From Rhynchospora pubera (lineage: Eukaryota > Streptophyta > Magnoliopsida > Poales > Cyperaceae), in NCBI GenBank assembly GCA_028095005.1, contig CM051463.1:5192295-5256294 (forward strand): a stretch of DNA of 64,000 nt, read 5' to 3'. Both the position numbers and the translations under genes were made by a program. Positions within the stretch are counted from its first letter, which is position 1. The number at the start of each line of letters is the position of its first letter. The notes beneath the pieces were generated by a model. The model made no database searches. It was not told the origin of the DNA and worked only from the letters and a program-made list of their open reading frames with translations. Below, piece by piece: positions 39,659 through 51,234 of the stretch.

Positions 39659-41292
39659 TCAGAATCTCTGATTTGGGGACCGAAGGTCCAATTCCTGAGT
39701 CCAAGCGCTCTTATCCTGTGTGTGTATGTACCAATAATTTTGTGCTATTATATTAGGATCCATGCATGTATCTGTGCTTTGATCACCCTTGGAAGACCTT
39801 GAAACATAATATATAGCTTTAGGAATCTTCAAATAAACAAAAAATTACAAAAGAATATAAGTTTCTCAGATACCTAGTATCATGGATGGTTCTAGATTGT
39901 GTTCCTTTAGACAATTCCTGACAAATGAAAAGGGAAAGAAAGAGAATTTCTCTTTATGTTGGCGACCTAGAACCTTCTCTATTTTATGAAAAGGAATCTC
40001 TTTTGATAAACCAAAAAGAATCTCAATCATTTTGGTAAAATTAATAAAATGCCAATCTTGAAATAAAGTAAAATTTCACAAAGATAATTAACTTGGAATT
40101 TAAGAAACTGAATAGTAGTACAAACCTAGGGTCACTGATTGCACCATCAATTACTATATGCGCAACATGAATGCCGGATGCGAAGAATTCCTTCGCAAGG
40201 CATTGAGACAAACCCCTCAATGCGAATTTACCACAACCTATATATGAAAAAAAATAATACTCTTATGGATAACAACTAATTTTATATTTATAATTTATGT
40301 CAAATATAATATATACAAAAGTTACAAGGGATTTGTTTCATTCACAGATAAATAAAGTACTAAAGATTCAAAACCTTACTTAGTTCCAAATATCCAGCAA
40401 AGCCATTTAAGGAAGCCGAAGACCCCGTAAAGATAATGGTGCCCCTTCCCCTCTCAACCATACCAGGTATAACCTTTGCAAAATTGTGCAATAACAGATT
40501 AAATCAATGTAATTTTTAAAATAGCATTGCAATAGGAAAATTTGTTTAAGCAAAAGCGTACTTGTTGGGCACAATAGAATGCACCATGAGCTGATCCGGC
40601 AAGCGAGCGTTGGAAGGACTCAGGGCTAATAGCCATGAAATTACTTGGTTGGCATGATGCCGGCTCGCAAGCATTGTACACTAGCACTTCCACCGATCCA
40701 AGTGATAGAACACCCTCAAATGCTTCTCGTACCGATTTGCAATCTGCGCAATCGATTCGGATTGCAAAAACTTGGGTCTTTGCTTCACATGCAATTTCAT
40801 CAGCCAAACGAGACAATTTATCTGTTAACACACGCAATTAATCGAATTTAGGTACGGTGAACGAATATATCAGCCTATGCGATCTGATGGTTACTAGCAG
40901 GAAGCAACAACATCGATAGAAATTCTCTATTTCGGGTCAACACCCAACAATCTTATGCTAACTTAGCATATGCCCTAGAAGGATGAATGGCTATTGAAAA
41001 TCAAAATTATCAAATTCTATCATATTTCAAAAGGAAAGGTAACGTAATTATGTGACAAATTCGCAATTCAAAATCTCACGAATGATCATATTGAGCTTTT
41101 CCTTTGACCGTTAATAGGGAAAAATGAAAGGATATTTATGTATATACTGATTGTACCAAGGTCGCGAGAAAGAATGGCAATTGTGTAGCCTTCTTGTGCA
41201 AATTTGCGCGCAACTGAGCTGCCGAGCTTGGGGCCAACGCCAACAATGGCAGCTATGCCTTTCGTAGAAGTGGAGTTTGAAAAGGATCGCAT
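39659..41292 (-). CDS. Atypical short-chain dehydrogenase/reductase (At3g01980-like), five exons
   Basis: Exons on the minus strand: 41292-41157, 40821-40562, 40473-40380, 40237-40126, 39797-39659. All four introns are GT-AG and the phases join cleanly to 246 residues plus stop. It opens MRSFSNSTSTKG, followed by the Rossmann nucleotide-binding loop IVGVGPKLGSSVARKF. It continues with VFAIRIDC, LVYNACEP (position of the usual NNAG), GTIIFTGSSASLNGFAGY (catalytic Ser region) and CGKFALRGLSQCLA. The Lys of YxxxK is present, but the residue four before it is Leu, not Tyr. The ending DKSAWTQELDL matches the family I know from At3g01980. NAD(P)H binding is likely. Classical reductase chemistry is doubtful without the Tyr. 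The substrate is unknown; it is probably cytosolic, as no targeting peptide is evident. Confidence 0.93.
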
Positions 41293-41431
41293 TTTTTAAG
41301 AGTACTAAGAGAGGTTTACTGAGAGAGGGAGGTGATCTGGTTTCTATTGTGAAAAAGGCCAATTGTACTGATAAGAAGCGGGTTACGGGTAGCATTTGAA
41401 GTGACAACTCTCAAGGATTCCTTGCTGGAGT

Positions 41432-41450
41432 GACGTGGATGCCACGTGTC
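41432..41450 (-). promoter_or_regulatory. Paired ABRE/G-box elements upstream of the SDR gene
   Basis: On the minus strand GACACGTGGC (41450-41441) is a strong G-box/ABRE, followed two bases later by CCACGTC (41438-41432), a second ACGT-core element. They lie about 140-160 bp upstream of the SDR ATG. Two adjacent ABREs are the usual minimum for ABA responsiveness through bZIP factors, so stress/ABA control is a reasonable inference. Confidence 0.55.
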
Positions 41451-41854
41451 ACTTACCCACCGAAGATGATGCCTGAATTAGCACAAGATTAAGTATGTTT
41501 GTTTGTTAGTACACCTCATGTCTAGAACTCTGCATGAAGGCATGTGGATTGTGATCCAACAATTTGTTGCAATCGTCCGATACAACTATCTTGCGACTTA
41601 AGTTCAATTTATGTATTTCCTACAATTGAGAAGTCAGTCGGCAAACAAAAATCTTGCAACAATCCCTAAGCAGTTATGATTTCAACACTGCATTATGTCT
41701 GTTTGTGTAATCAAGTCACAAATCATGAAACAAAAAAAAATGTATGGTAGTTTTGCTTGGCCACGAAGGTACCGTGACCGCTTCATTGGCATCACCGAAG
41801 TTGGAGGCTTAGACGACCAAAAGTAAGAGAAATATGTATATATATGGAATCATT

Positions 41855-41909
<55 letters not shown>
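41451..41909. other. Spacer ending in a TA microsatellite
   Basis: No gene seen. A (TA)n run of about 48 bp (about 41859-41906) ends the interval and abuts the first foldback element of cluster A. Confidence 0.7.
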
Positions 41910-41911
<2 letters not shown>

Positions 41912-42308
41912 TGGCTAAAGTATACTCCAGCATATAGATAGTCCGTATGCTGGAGTCGTTTCTCACAATCTAAAGTGCATACAGTCGATCCGAAACTTTC
42001 AAATTGTTCTCCATATTGAAATCTCCTAGGAAACTAAAATTTATATTTTTTCGAATTTTTTTACTATATATTATGCTATTTTAAAAAAACAATGTAAAGG
42101 AGTTGTAAATGAGTATTTCTGGCCCTTCAATTTGAAAATAGCATAATATATAGCAAAACAATTCGAAAAAATGTAAAATTTGGTCTTGAAGGATATTTTT
42201 ACATGGAGAACAACTTGAACGGTTTGGATCGACTGTTTGAATTTTAGATTTTCAGAAACGACTCTAGCATACGGGTTTGAACCGTATGCTGGAGTATACT
42301 TTAGCCAA

Positions 42309-42309
<1 letters not shown>
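41910..42309. mobile_element. Cluster A foldback 1 (CTCCAGCAT type)
   Basis: 400 bp. Starts ATTGGCTAAAGTATACTCC and ends in the exact complement. TA microsatellites flank both sides (to 41906, and 42310-42361). The core has CATATTGAAATCTCC, a TTTTTTCGAATTTTTT word and their complements. It is the same element as 43249-43648 but in the opposite orientation. Confidence 0.88.
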
Positions 42310-42362
<53 letters not shown>

Positions 42363-42365
<3 letters not shown>

Positions 42366-42759
42366 TTTAGCTACGTGAGTCGCGACTCACGGAGCCTCCG
42401 GTGAGTCGCGACCAATACTTCTAGATCTAGATCAAAATAATCGATTCAAACCGTCCAATATGATCTCCCTATTGAAATCCCCGTGCAAACCAAATTTTTT
42501 ATTTTTTCGAAATTTTTAAGTATTTTTTTCGGATTTTTAAAAACCGATGTTTTTTAATGGTTCAGAACCAATTAGATTAACGATTTTCTAAAATTTCAAA
42601 AAAATACTTAAAAATTTCGAAAAAATGAAAAATTTGGTCTACATGGAGATTTCAATAGGGAGATCATATTGGATGGTTTGGATCGGTCATTTTGATCTAG
42701 ATCTAGGAGTATTGGTCGCGACTCACCGGAGGGTCCGTGAGTCGCGACTCACCGTAGCT

Positions 42760-42765
<6 letters not shown>
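42363..42765. mobile_element. Cluster A foldback 2 (GTGAGTCGCGACTC type)
   Basis: 403 bp. Ends are GAGTTTAGCTACG and CGTAGCTAAACTC. Each arm carries GTGAGTCGCGACTCAC palindromes and CTAGATCTAGATC. The core CGTCCAATATGATCTCCC, ATTGAAAT, TTTTTCGAAATTTTTAAG is shared with the elements at 58491, 58947 and 59336. It lies between (TA)n and a (CT)n-(AT)n run (42762-42832). The same family as 58947-59323. Confidence 0.88.
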
Positions 42766-42833
<68 letters not shown>

Positions 42834-42836
<3 letters not shown>

Positions 42837-43226
42837 GATTACTAAATTACTATGCATAGCACGGATGACTTTCGTGCTACGGATTCGATCTTGCATTTCA
42901 TGCTTCAAACAACCGATCCAAATCGTTCATTATATTCTTCATATTGAAATTTCATTAGAAAACAAATTTTACATTTTTTTTTTATTTTTTACTATTTTTC
43001 TCAGATTTTTGAAAATCACTGTTACTGAAGGATCCAGAATTTATTAGATTAAATATTTTCAAAAATCCGAGAAAAATAGTAAAAAATATAAAATTTGGTT
43101 TCTAATGAGATTTCAAGATGAAGGAGATAATAAACGGTTTGAATCGGTTGTTTGAAGCATGAAGTTCAAGAACGAATCCGTAGCACGAAGGGCATCAGTG
43201 CTATGCATAGCATTTTAGCAATCCTC
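42834..43226. mobile_element. Cluster A foldback 3 (CTATGCATAGCAC type)
   Basis: 393 bp. Ends GAGGATTACTAAA / TTTTAGCAATCCTC. The arms carry CTATGCATAGCAC then TTCGTGCTACGGATTC and ATGCTTCAAACAACCGATCC. The core is a diverged version of the common one. A (CT)n/(GA)n run (43224-43248) separates it from the next element. The same family as 59755-60157. Confidence 0.88.
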
Positions 43227-43248
43227 TCTCTCTCTGAGAGAGAGAGAG

Positions 43249-43648
43249 ATTGGCTAAAGTATACTCCAGCATACGGATCAAACCCGTATGCTAGAGTCGT
43301 TTCTGAAAATCTAAAATTCAAACAGTCGATCCAAACCGTTCAAGTTGTTCTTCATGTAAAAATATCCTTCAAGACCAAATTTTACATTTTTTCGAATTTT
43401 TTTGCTCCATATTATGCTATTTTCAAATTGAAGGGCCAGAAATACTCATTTACAACTCCTTTACAATGTTTTTTTAAAATAGCATAATATATAGTAAAAA
43501 AATTCGAAAAAATATAAATTTTAGTTTCCTAGGAGATTTCAATATGGAGAACAATTTGAAAGTTTCGGATCGACTGTATGCATTTTAGATTGTGAGAAAC
43601 GACTCCAGTATACGGGCTATCTATATGCTGGAGTATACTTTAGCCAAT
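43249..43648. mobile_element. Cluster A foldback 4 (CTCCAGCAT type, inverted)
   Basis: 400 bp, bounded by ATTGGCTAAAGTATACTCC and its complement. It matches the reverse complement of 41910-42309 nearly base for base (for example GGGCCAGAAATACTCATTTA here against TAAATGAGTATTTCTGGCCC there). A short TA run follows. Confidence 0.88.
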
Positions 43649-44430
43649 CTCATATATATATATACAAATTTACAAAGATCACTGACAATATATAGTTATG
43701 AATCAATTAAAAAGGAATATTCTGCGTTGATATATAGATCTTAGCTGCAAAAAAGAGTGTGATTTGTCTCTTTTGCTTTCTTTTTCTTTTTGCAATTTTT
43801 TGACCGTGGATGTCAAGTTTGCATTAACAAGAAGTGAACATTTTTAAATAAAAAAAAAGAAAAAAATATGAATGTTATAATTAACAATATTTTGTGACGC
43901 ACAAAATCAAGATCAAACTAAATTAAGAAAGGTGTCAAAAATAAAAAATGGACATGACAACCACTTGTTAGGTACTTCGTGTTTAAAACACTCTTTAAAT
44001 TGTACATGCGTCGTAAAATGTACATTATTATCCTGAAATAAACTTATCTGTTTCGCTAATACATACTTACCTAGCATTTATCGCGAGAGCAATCCAATTA
44101 CAGCATTTTTTTAAGCTAGATTTAATAATCTAATTTCAAATTATAAAAGTAAACTGTTGAATTAATGTTGAAGGTGTTTAATTTCAAAAGTTAAAACACA
44201 TTCATACAAAAATATTACATTTGTAATTAATTTGGTAAAATATGAAAATGATAAAAAAAAAAAGTGAATATCTTGTTGTACTTACTTTTTTTCTATTTAT
44301 ATTTCTCTCTTTTTGATCGAGTGTCAAATTGACACTAAATCAGTATTACTAAATAAAAAGGCGTGGGAGTCTTGAAGCAATTTATTAAATTCAGTCCGAC
44401 ACGGCATCCCGTCTCCCAACTTTGTTTTGC
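43649..44430. other. Gene-free AT-rich spacer
   Basis: No coding region, RNA gene or defined repeat seen between cluster A and the CACTA element. Confidence 0.6.
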
Positions 44431-44433
44431 TCC

Positions 44434-46859
44434 CACTACGGAAAAAATGACGTTTTGTAACGGCACTTCTATAACGGTTTTAGAAAAAACCGTTATAGAA
44501 TAGTGGGAGATAAAGCGGAATAAAAAATACCATTCATCTGTAACGGTTTTTATATAAAAACCGTTATAGAAAGTTTTCAAATTTATAACGGTTTTATATA
44601 AAAACCGTGACAGAATAATTTAAAAAAAACATTTCTATCTTCTATAACGGTTTTTATATAAGAACCGTTACAGAAGCTTATCGAATCTATAACGGTTTTT
44701 ATATAAGAACCGTTACAGAACCTAATTTAATAATCTGTAACGGTTGTATATTAAACCCGTTATAAATCCTTCCCTTTTTATATCTATATATTTTTCTTTC
44801 TCATAAGCCCCCTCCCTCTCCGTCTCGGATCCTCCCTCAAACCTAGATCTGTTCGTCGTTTCCCTCTCAACCATTGATACCTCCGCCCAATCTCCCCTAC
44901 CTCTCTTCTCTCGTGCACCGGTTCACACTCGTCTCGGTTCTGGCATGGCGTTTCCCTCTCTCTACTTCATGTTCAGTCCCACCATCAACTCCTTGTGATT
45001 TTTGTTCCGCGCAACAAGATCGGTGCTCTAATTTCTCCGTGCCGACCGCCGATGAACCGAAAGAAGTTTTCGTCTAGGCGCCGATAATCTCTGACAAGCT
45101 GGACTTTTGCTCAAGCCCAGTCTCCCCTTTCATTGAACCGCGCTTCTGCCCTTCTCGTAGATGTCTCTTATCTCCTTCACTGACTCGGCACATCTCACTC
45201 TCTGTTAGAGAAAACCCTAGGTAATTATGCTAAGTGGAAGGTACTGATTCCTCTTCGTGAGAACTCATAACTATTTGTTTTCTCATTCATAGTTTTTATT
45301 TGATTAAATTTGTCATTTTGAGTTTTGTTACTGGTATTGGTACGAATTTGTTTAGGTTTTGCTAAGTGCAACATTTTCAGCTTGCTTTTTGGTGCAGCAT
45401 TTATTATGCTCCATCCTATATGATGGTTGTGAACACTGGTTGGCTCGTGAACACTGGTTGAGAAGATTAGCAAACATGGGGATACAGGGTGGCTCGTGAA
45501 CACTGGTTGGTCTGGTGGCAGGTACACATCACATTCTTAGCTACTGATTTATCTAATTAGTGTACATTTGTAAGAGGTTACTTTTTTCAAAAAAATAAAA
45601 GAACAAAACATTTTAATTGTTAATTGATATGTTGCTTGAAATTGATTAGGTTAATCTGTATGTTGACTCATGGGTTAGAAATTGAGTACGCATGCTTGCA
45701 CAAGTACTATGAGTTAGGCTCAGTGGGGAAGAAAAAGCTGTTGCACAATTAAACAATTGAAGGACTCTCATTCTACATCTTCCCATCATGGTAAAGGCTG
45801 AGCTTTCAATCCATTTAGATCGTCTCTTAATCAATTTTTATTTGTTGTTTGTGCAGGTCAAAAAGAAATACTATTCCCAATTTCCTATGATGCCCCTAAG
45901 TTAATTCTTTTTTAATGCAAGCAATAATAAAACAGTAAGCTACGAGATGGCCTTCCCATAACATCAAATTATCATTTATTCAAGTGATGTGTTTCCATGG
46001 ATTTTTATTCAAGTTTGCGTGTAAATTTCATATTGTTAAAACTGTTGTATCAGGTGGTTGAAGTGACACCAATCGTGGCCGATCGAACGAATGCCTTGGC
46101 CGATCGAACGAATGTCGTGGCCGATCGAACGAAAGCCGTGGCCGATCGAACGAATGTCGTGGCCGATCGAACGAATGCCGTGGCCGATCGAACGAATGCC
46201 GTGGTGGAATATCGAACGAATGGCGTGGTGGAATATCTTAAAGGTTTAATTAAGATGATTGTGTTTATAAAAAAAAATAAGATGATTGTTTCTTTTTTGT
46301 GTTATGAGATGAAAGATACTATAATGTTATGATTTTTGTAAGGAGGTTGTAAAATTAGTTGAATAATTGCTGCATTAATTAATTTTGAATTGTTAATTGC
46401 GCATGTTGTTGCGATGGTTATTTATGCAATGAACTATAAGAGACATTATGGCACGATGAAGACCTAGAATAACAGCGAAAAACCAAAAAAAAAAAAGTGG
46501 AAAGAAAATCTGTAATGGTTTTTATCTATTAACCGTTATCGATTGAGGCCATCTGTAACGGTTATTAGTTAAAAACCGTTAGCAAATTGCATAAAAATTT
46601 GTAATAAAACATTATATTTTATGACTGGTAACGGTTATTACTTAATAACCGTTACAGATGGTCTCAATCTGTAACGGTTATTAAGTAATAACCGTTACAG
46701 ATGACCTCAATCTGTAACGGTTATTAAATAATAACCGTTACAAAATTCAGACTTCTGTAACGGTTATTAAGGAATCTGTAATGGGGGCTACTGTAACGGT
46801 ACGTAAATCATTACAGATTCATTTTATTAACCGTTACAGAAGTCTTTTTTCGTGTAGTG
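44434..46859. mobile_element. Non-autonomous CACTA (En/Spm) transposon, 2426 bp
   Basis: Ends CACTACGGAAAAAATGACG and the complement of CACTACACGAAAAAAGACT, flanked by the 3-bp TSD TCC (44431-44433 and 46860-46862). Both subterminal regions (about 44446-44765 and 46505-46850) are arrays of TCTGTAACGGTT and its complement, often as hairpins (AACGGTTTTTATATAAAAACC), the usual transposase-binding layout of CACTA elements. No TNPA/TNPD coding sequence remains. Inside are a leader-like CT-rich stretch (44805-44890) and a 21-bp minisatellite. Confidence 0.95.
46075..46236 (+). repeat. 21-bp minisatellite encoding a heptad repeat, inside the CACTA element
   Basis: Seven or so tandem units of GTGGCCGATCGAACGAATGCC, with two later units altered to GTGGAATATCGAACGAATG. 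The plus-strand frame 45997-46332 reads through it as repeats of ADRTNAV/ADRTNVV. It could be the remnant of a coding exon of the ancestral element or captured sequence. Protein expression is not supported. Confidence 0.85.
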
Positions 46860-46862
46860 TCC

Positions 46863-48528
46863 GTCCATTTACCTCTCCTTATTTATTTTATTTTCTATAT
46901 CTGCATGTATGTGTTCAATTATGTATTTTCTTTATACCACTCTGCAAACCAGACCCGTCACACGGTTCCCTACTAAATTTCTGCTACAAATTTATACTTT
47001 TGTCCTTTCCTCCATTTCCGTCTCTTTTTGGCCCCTTTTTTCCCAAGACCGTCTCCAGATCTCATGTTCATCCACTCTTTTTAAAAATATTTTTGTTTAT
47101 AATTTACAATTATAATTTTACCTTTTCAAATATAATATCATGTTTTCCGTCGTTATAAAATATGGTGTATATATAAGATATATATCGATGTTATTCAGAC
47201 GATATTATTTTTTCCACATTTTTTTTCAACTGCTACAATTTTATCATACTTATTCCATAGATTCATCGACATTCAATAATTAACTTTATTGTAAGTTTCA
47301 ATTAGAGGAAGATATGATGATTGAAATTTATTTTGTTTAGTAACGGATCATTAAATGATTTTGAAATTCTAAGAGACTTGCCATTTCCTTTATTATTTTT
47401 ATTATTACTGGTCATTAATTAAGACCGTTGTTTGAAAAATTAATTAAATGGAATTAATACATATTGGAGACCAACAGTCGTTGCAATTCTATTTTTATTC
47501 CATTTCATCTATATATACATGCCTGTTTATACTTAGAAATGGAGCTCATTACTCTTGCAATTCTATGAGGTATATCTTAAAAGTTTGCTTTGTATTTTTT
47601 TAAATATTAAATATTAATTTAAATTAAATTTAATTAATATATGTAATATTTTAGCTCGCTCGCAATTTTACTGGTAGATTACTTCTTCCTCTTTGATTTG
47701 AGTATCGATTTGTCTTACTACTTCCTCATGATTTGGGACAAGTTTGGAAAGAGGCTGACTAATAGAGAATGCACGAAGATGAGATTGTTATTTTACCAAT
47801 CTTCAGATTTTAGGTATTGCTTCTTCCGCTCATTTTTTTTTTTTGTACAAGTGTCAGAGATTTTGGATAGTAAAAGGTTAATCAATGACATAAATATCCT
47901 TCATAGGTGTTAACTGAGAATTACCATCAACTTAATTGTAAATGCTTAAAATTAATGAGAGAAATTTCATTTAATTTTTTTCTTTTCATGAGAGAAATCA
48001 TTTTTTGTTTCTAATTATGCATCATGAGACTAGAATTTCATATTACATCCGTAGATAATTAATTGACAATTATGCCCCTAAGACTAATATTGATCTACAA
48101 ATATAACCAATAGATTGTTCTTTCTTTCTGTATGGATTCTATTAATTAGTTTTATTTTGAGATACTGTTTTAAATAGACATTTGATTACCATACTAACTT
48201 CAAATTTTCTATCACTATTTTGTTCTTATTTTACATTTAGAGTTTAGACTATTCTTTTTAGATGTCAGATCTAACTATTGATTATGTCCAGAAAAAGAGA
48301 GAGATCACCATTTCAACAAGACACTGTCGAGTCTAGGCCTTACCTGATAAAGTGATAATAGTAATCTAACTAGCACCGCTCTGAAAAGTTAGAATCATGC
48401 CTTTAATGGAGATCTCTCTAAGAAATTCCATCGTGAGAGACGATTGGTCAAGTCTCATGCCTTTAATGATTTTTATCGGATAGCAATGAAATCCAAAATG
48501 ATGCAGCAGGTATTTTACATGGTCATGA

Positions 48529-48569
<41 letters not shown>

Positions 48570-49440
48570 ATTATGGAGAGACATTAGATAAAAGTTGGTT
48601 TGCTGATCGAACTGTTATTTTAAGATATTTTTTTTTTAGAAAACTAGGCAGTAGCTATCTAGAACTGTTATTTTAAAATTACTACCTTCAAAACTGTTCC
48701 TTTGGTTTATATCTTTGTGCTACCATAAATATTCTTATTATGGAAACTAGCCATGTTTAATTTAGCCTAACAAGATGCATTGGTCAATTTAGATTTGATT
48801 GTTTACCAAATCGTACAAGTATAGTAAAAAATAACAAAATATCAAATTATTAGGTCAACTGTAAATACTTATTGTTGGCAAGTTTAATTATCAATTTTTA
48901 TAGTTGCCACTGTGATTGAAGGAAAAAAAAAGACATGAAGGATGCAGATTTATGGATGAATCATGAATTTTACAAATTTAATGTTTTCCTTGCAGATTTT
49001 TTTCTCTACAAAAATCAGTTTATGATATAAGAATCTAATATAGAAAATATTTTAATATAGAATAGAGAGATGATTAAAGTTAATGTCAGTTATTATTTTT
49101 TTCTGACTTTACGTAAACATCAAATTTATTTATTAACTTTGATCTCTTCATATTAACCGTTGACATTTTTTTCAATAATTTATTTATTTTCATAATATTG
49201 TATGCTCCTAAATAATTATATTAATACTATATTAACAACATAATGTATTTCTTCGTCTACATCATTGATTATCTATAATGCATATACATTTTTTTTAATT
49301 TAAAATTCCATACTTTCACATCTTATAATTTTATCTCACTGTCGTCGCCTATAAAACTAATATCAATTTCTTTACAGCTGTAATAGATTTAAAAACACCA
49401 AGCTTCGTATCATTTATTACTTTCTAATAAATTTAGTATT
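46863..49440. other. Gene-free AT-rich interval with a (TA)n microsatellite
   Basis: No supported gene. A (TA)n run at 48532-48567 is not occupied by a foldback element. Small frames (46781-47158, 47698-47913) lack any family signal. Confidence 0.5.
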
Positions 49441-49445
49441 TATAT

Positions 49446-49462
49446 ATCGAGCGAAGCTCGAT
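49446..49462. mobile_element. Possible decayed Helitron 3' hairpin
   Basis: ATCGAGCGAAGCTCGAT is a perfect 7-bp stem with a GAA loop, nearly the same as the hairpin at 53204-53220. Unlike that copy, the following sequence (TTTTTCATCTCG) lacks the terminal CTAG, so this would be a mutated end. Confidence 0.35.
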
Positions 49463-49850
49463 TTTTTCATCTCGTTTTTTTAAGTTTTGGTGAACAAATA
49501 CTCGTGTACTAGTTTAAAGAAAAACTGCTTCGTATCCATTTTTCTAAGATTTAAAATTTTAATCATTGATGTAAGAGAAGTGGTGTCATTGTGTTACACG
49601 AGTTATAATTTAATCATTTTTTCTTATACCGTTAAATGTTTGCCCATTTTAGTATATTTAATTAATTATTGACGTCTAAAATGTAATTTGACCAAGTCAA
49701 AACGTATCTTAACAACTAGGAAACTCATGTCTTGAATTTTTAACTTAATTTCAACCTCCAAATAACATATTAATTTAACCATTGCATAGTACACATATAA
49801 TTATAAAACTACTACACATTTGGATATTGCAATAACGCACACGTATACTT

Positions 49851-49890
49851 TTTTTTTTTTTTTGAAACTCTTGACAGCGGCTGTCAAGTA
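49851..49890 (-). mobile_element. Micro-insertion with poly(A) and 8-bp TSD
   Basis: A 40-bp insert, (T)13 then GAAACTCTTGACAGCGGCTG and a TCAAG end, lies between two copies of GTATACTT (49843-49850 and 49891-49898). The T-run is a minus-strand poly(A). This fits a retroposon truncated almost to its tail. Confidence 0.5.
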
Positions 49891-49898
49891 GTATACTT

Positions 49899-50728
49899 AT
49901 TCCAGTCCGTTGAGGATTATCCAGTTAGAAGATGAAAACTCACAAGATAATTAAGAAATTATATAATCTATTAATTTTCTAGGGATTAGGATATATATTT
50001 TCCTAGCTGTCTACAAATGGTCTAAGAACTAGGATGGACCATTGCCTATGTGGCGGATTACATCATGAGATCACCATATCCAGTGTCCGGGAGACTGATG
50101 GTGATATAAAATAATTTGCTTTTAAAAAGTCAATTTAGTTTTGTCATAATTGCATAGCCACTAGCCAAGTGATAGAGAGTCCAGACTCTAAATGATTCTA
50201 AAAAATCCATCTTTGATCTTGCGGACTTCTAAACTTTATTAATGCAAAATGGAAAAATAAGAAAAAATATAGTATAAAAAAATGTTTCCCCCATTAAAAT
50301 GATTGTATATATTGTCCCCAATTCTATTGTTAGTTTTTAATTGAAGCCGAAAATAAGATAAATATTTGTGCGTCAAAAAAAACACAAGCAATATCTGTAT
50401 TTTTCATAGTCCAAAAAAAAAGTTTTTTTTTCCTCTATGTTTTTGCCTTAATTAAAAGAAATTACCATCTTAAAAAGGTAAGTTTCTAAAAAATACTTGT
50501 CCGTGATACAGAACAGCATCAAGTATACTAAAAAAAGATGCAGGAAATCTGTAAATCGGACAAATTAATGTCGACTTCGTAAATAGAAATGAGTTTAGAT
50601 GTTTATGAAAAAGGTTTGCATGACAGCCAGTCAGCCAGATATGGCATATACACGAAACCAAACAGCTTTAATTCTGGGATGATGATTGCATCTTTGTTCT
50701 TTTATGCTTGTTGTTCTCCAATCCGAAT
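49899..50728. other. Gene-free AT-rich interval
   Basis: No coding region or defined repeat recognised. Confidence 0.5.
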
Positions 50729-50890
50729 TTGCTCCCGCGCGGGACCGTCCAGCGCATCTTACGAACCGTCCGATCTGATCTGGATGGTTCGGACCTATCG
50801 ATCAGGTTACATGCACGGGGCTCCTTTTGCCATTGAGATTAAATCACACGGCTGTGATTTATGCGCCGGACGTTCCCGCGCGGGACTAGA
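50729..50890. mobile_element. GC-rich MITE with nested palindromic termini
   Basis: Each end contains the perfect 12-bp palindrome TCCCGCGCGGGA (50733-50744 and 50874-50885), inside a larger inverted repeat (CGCGGGACCGTCCAGCGCA against TGCGCCGGACGTTCCCGCG). Two internal hairpins, CCGTCCGATCTGATCTGGAT and AAATCACACGGCTGTGATTT, fill the centre. No TSD was resolved. It is far more GC-rich than its surroundings. Confidence 0.65.
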
Positions 50891-51234
50891 TCTCATTTCG
50901 CGGTTCTCATCAGTTCTCCTTTTTTACTATAAAGGTGTTAAGTTCTCTGCCACATTTCACCTGTGGCATTTTGTGTGGCAATTCAAATGCAGGGATGAAC
51001 CTTTTTTTCTGTCCTTTAACGTCTCTTCTTTTGACTAAAGCAGTTTTGTTGAAAAAGACCGTCACTGTCCACTGAGCCGGAATTACTTATATTAATAAAT
51101 AATTAAGTCCATTTACTGTGTAGAGTTTAGAAGAGATTGTTTTTATCCAATGCATTTGTTACTTATTTTCATCTTTCTTTCTCCCGACACAACTTGCTGT
51201 TTTTTTTTTTTTAACCAAACTTTTTACATACTAT

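Noticed and set aside
50589..51038. 149-residue plus-strand frame
   Set aside because: It runs through the GC-rich MITE, which lacks stop codons; no protein family is visible.
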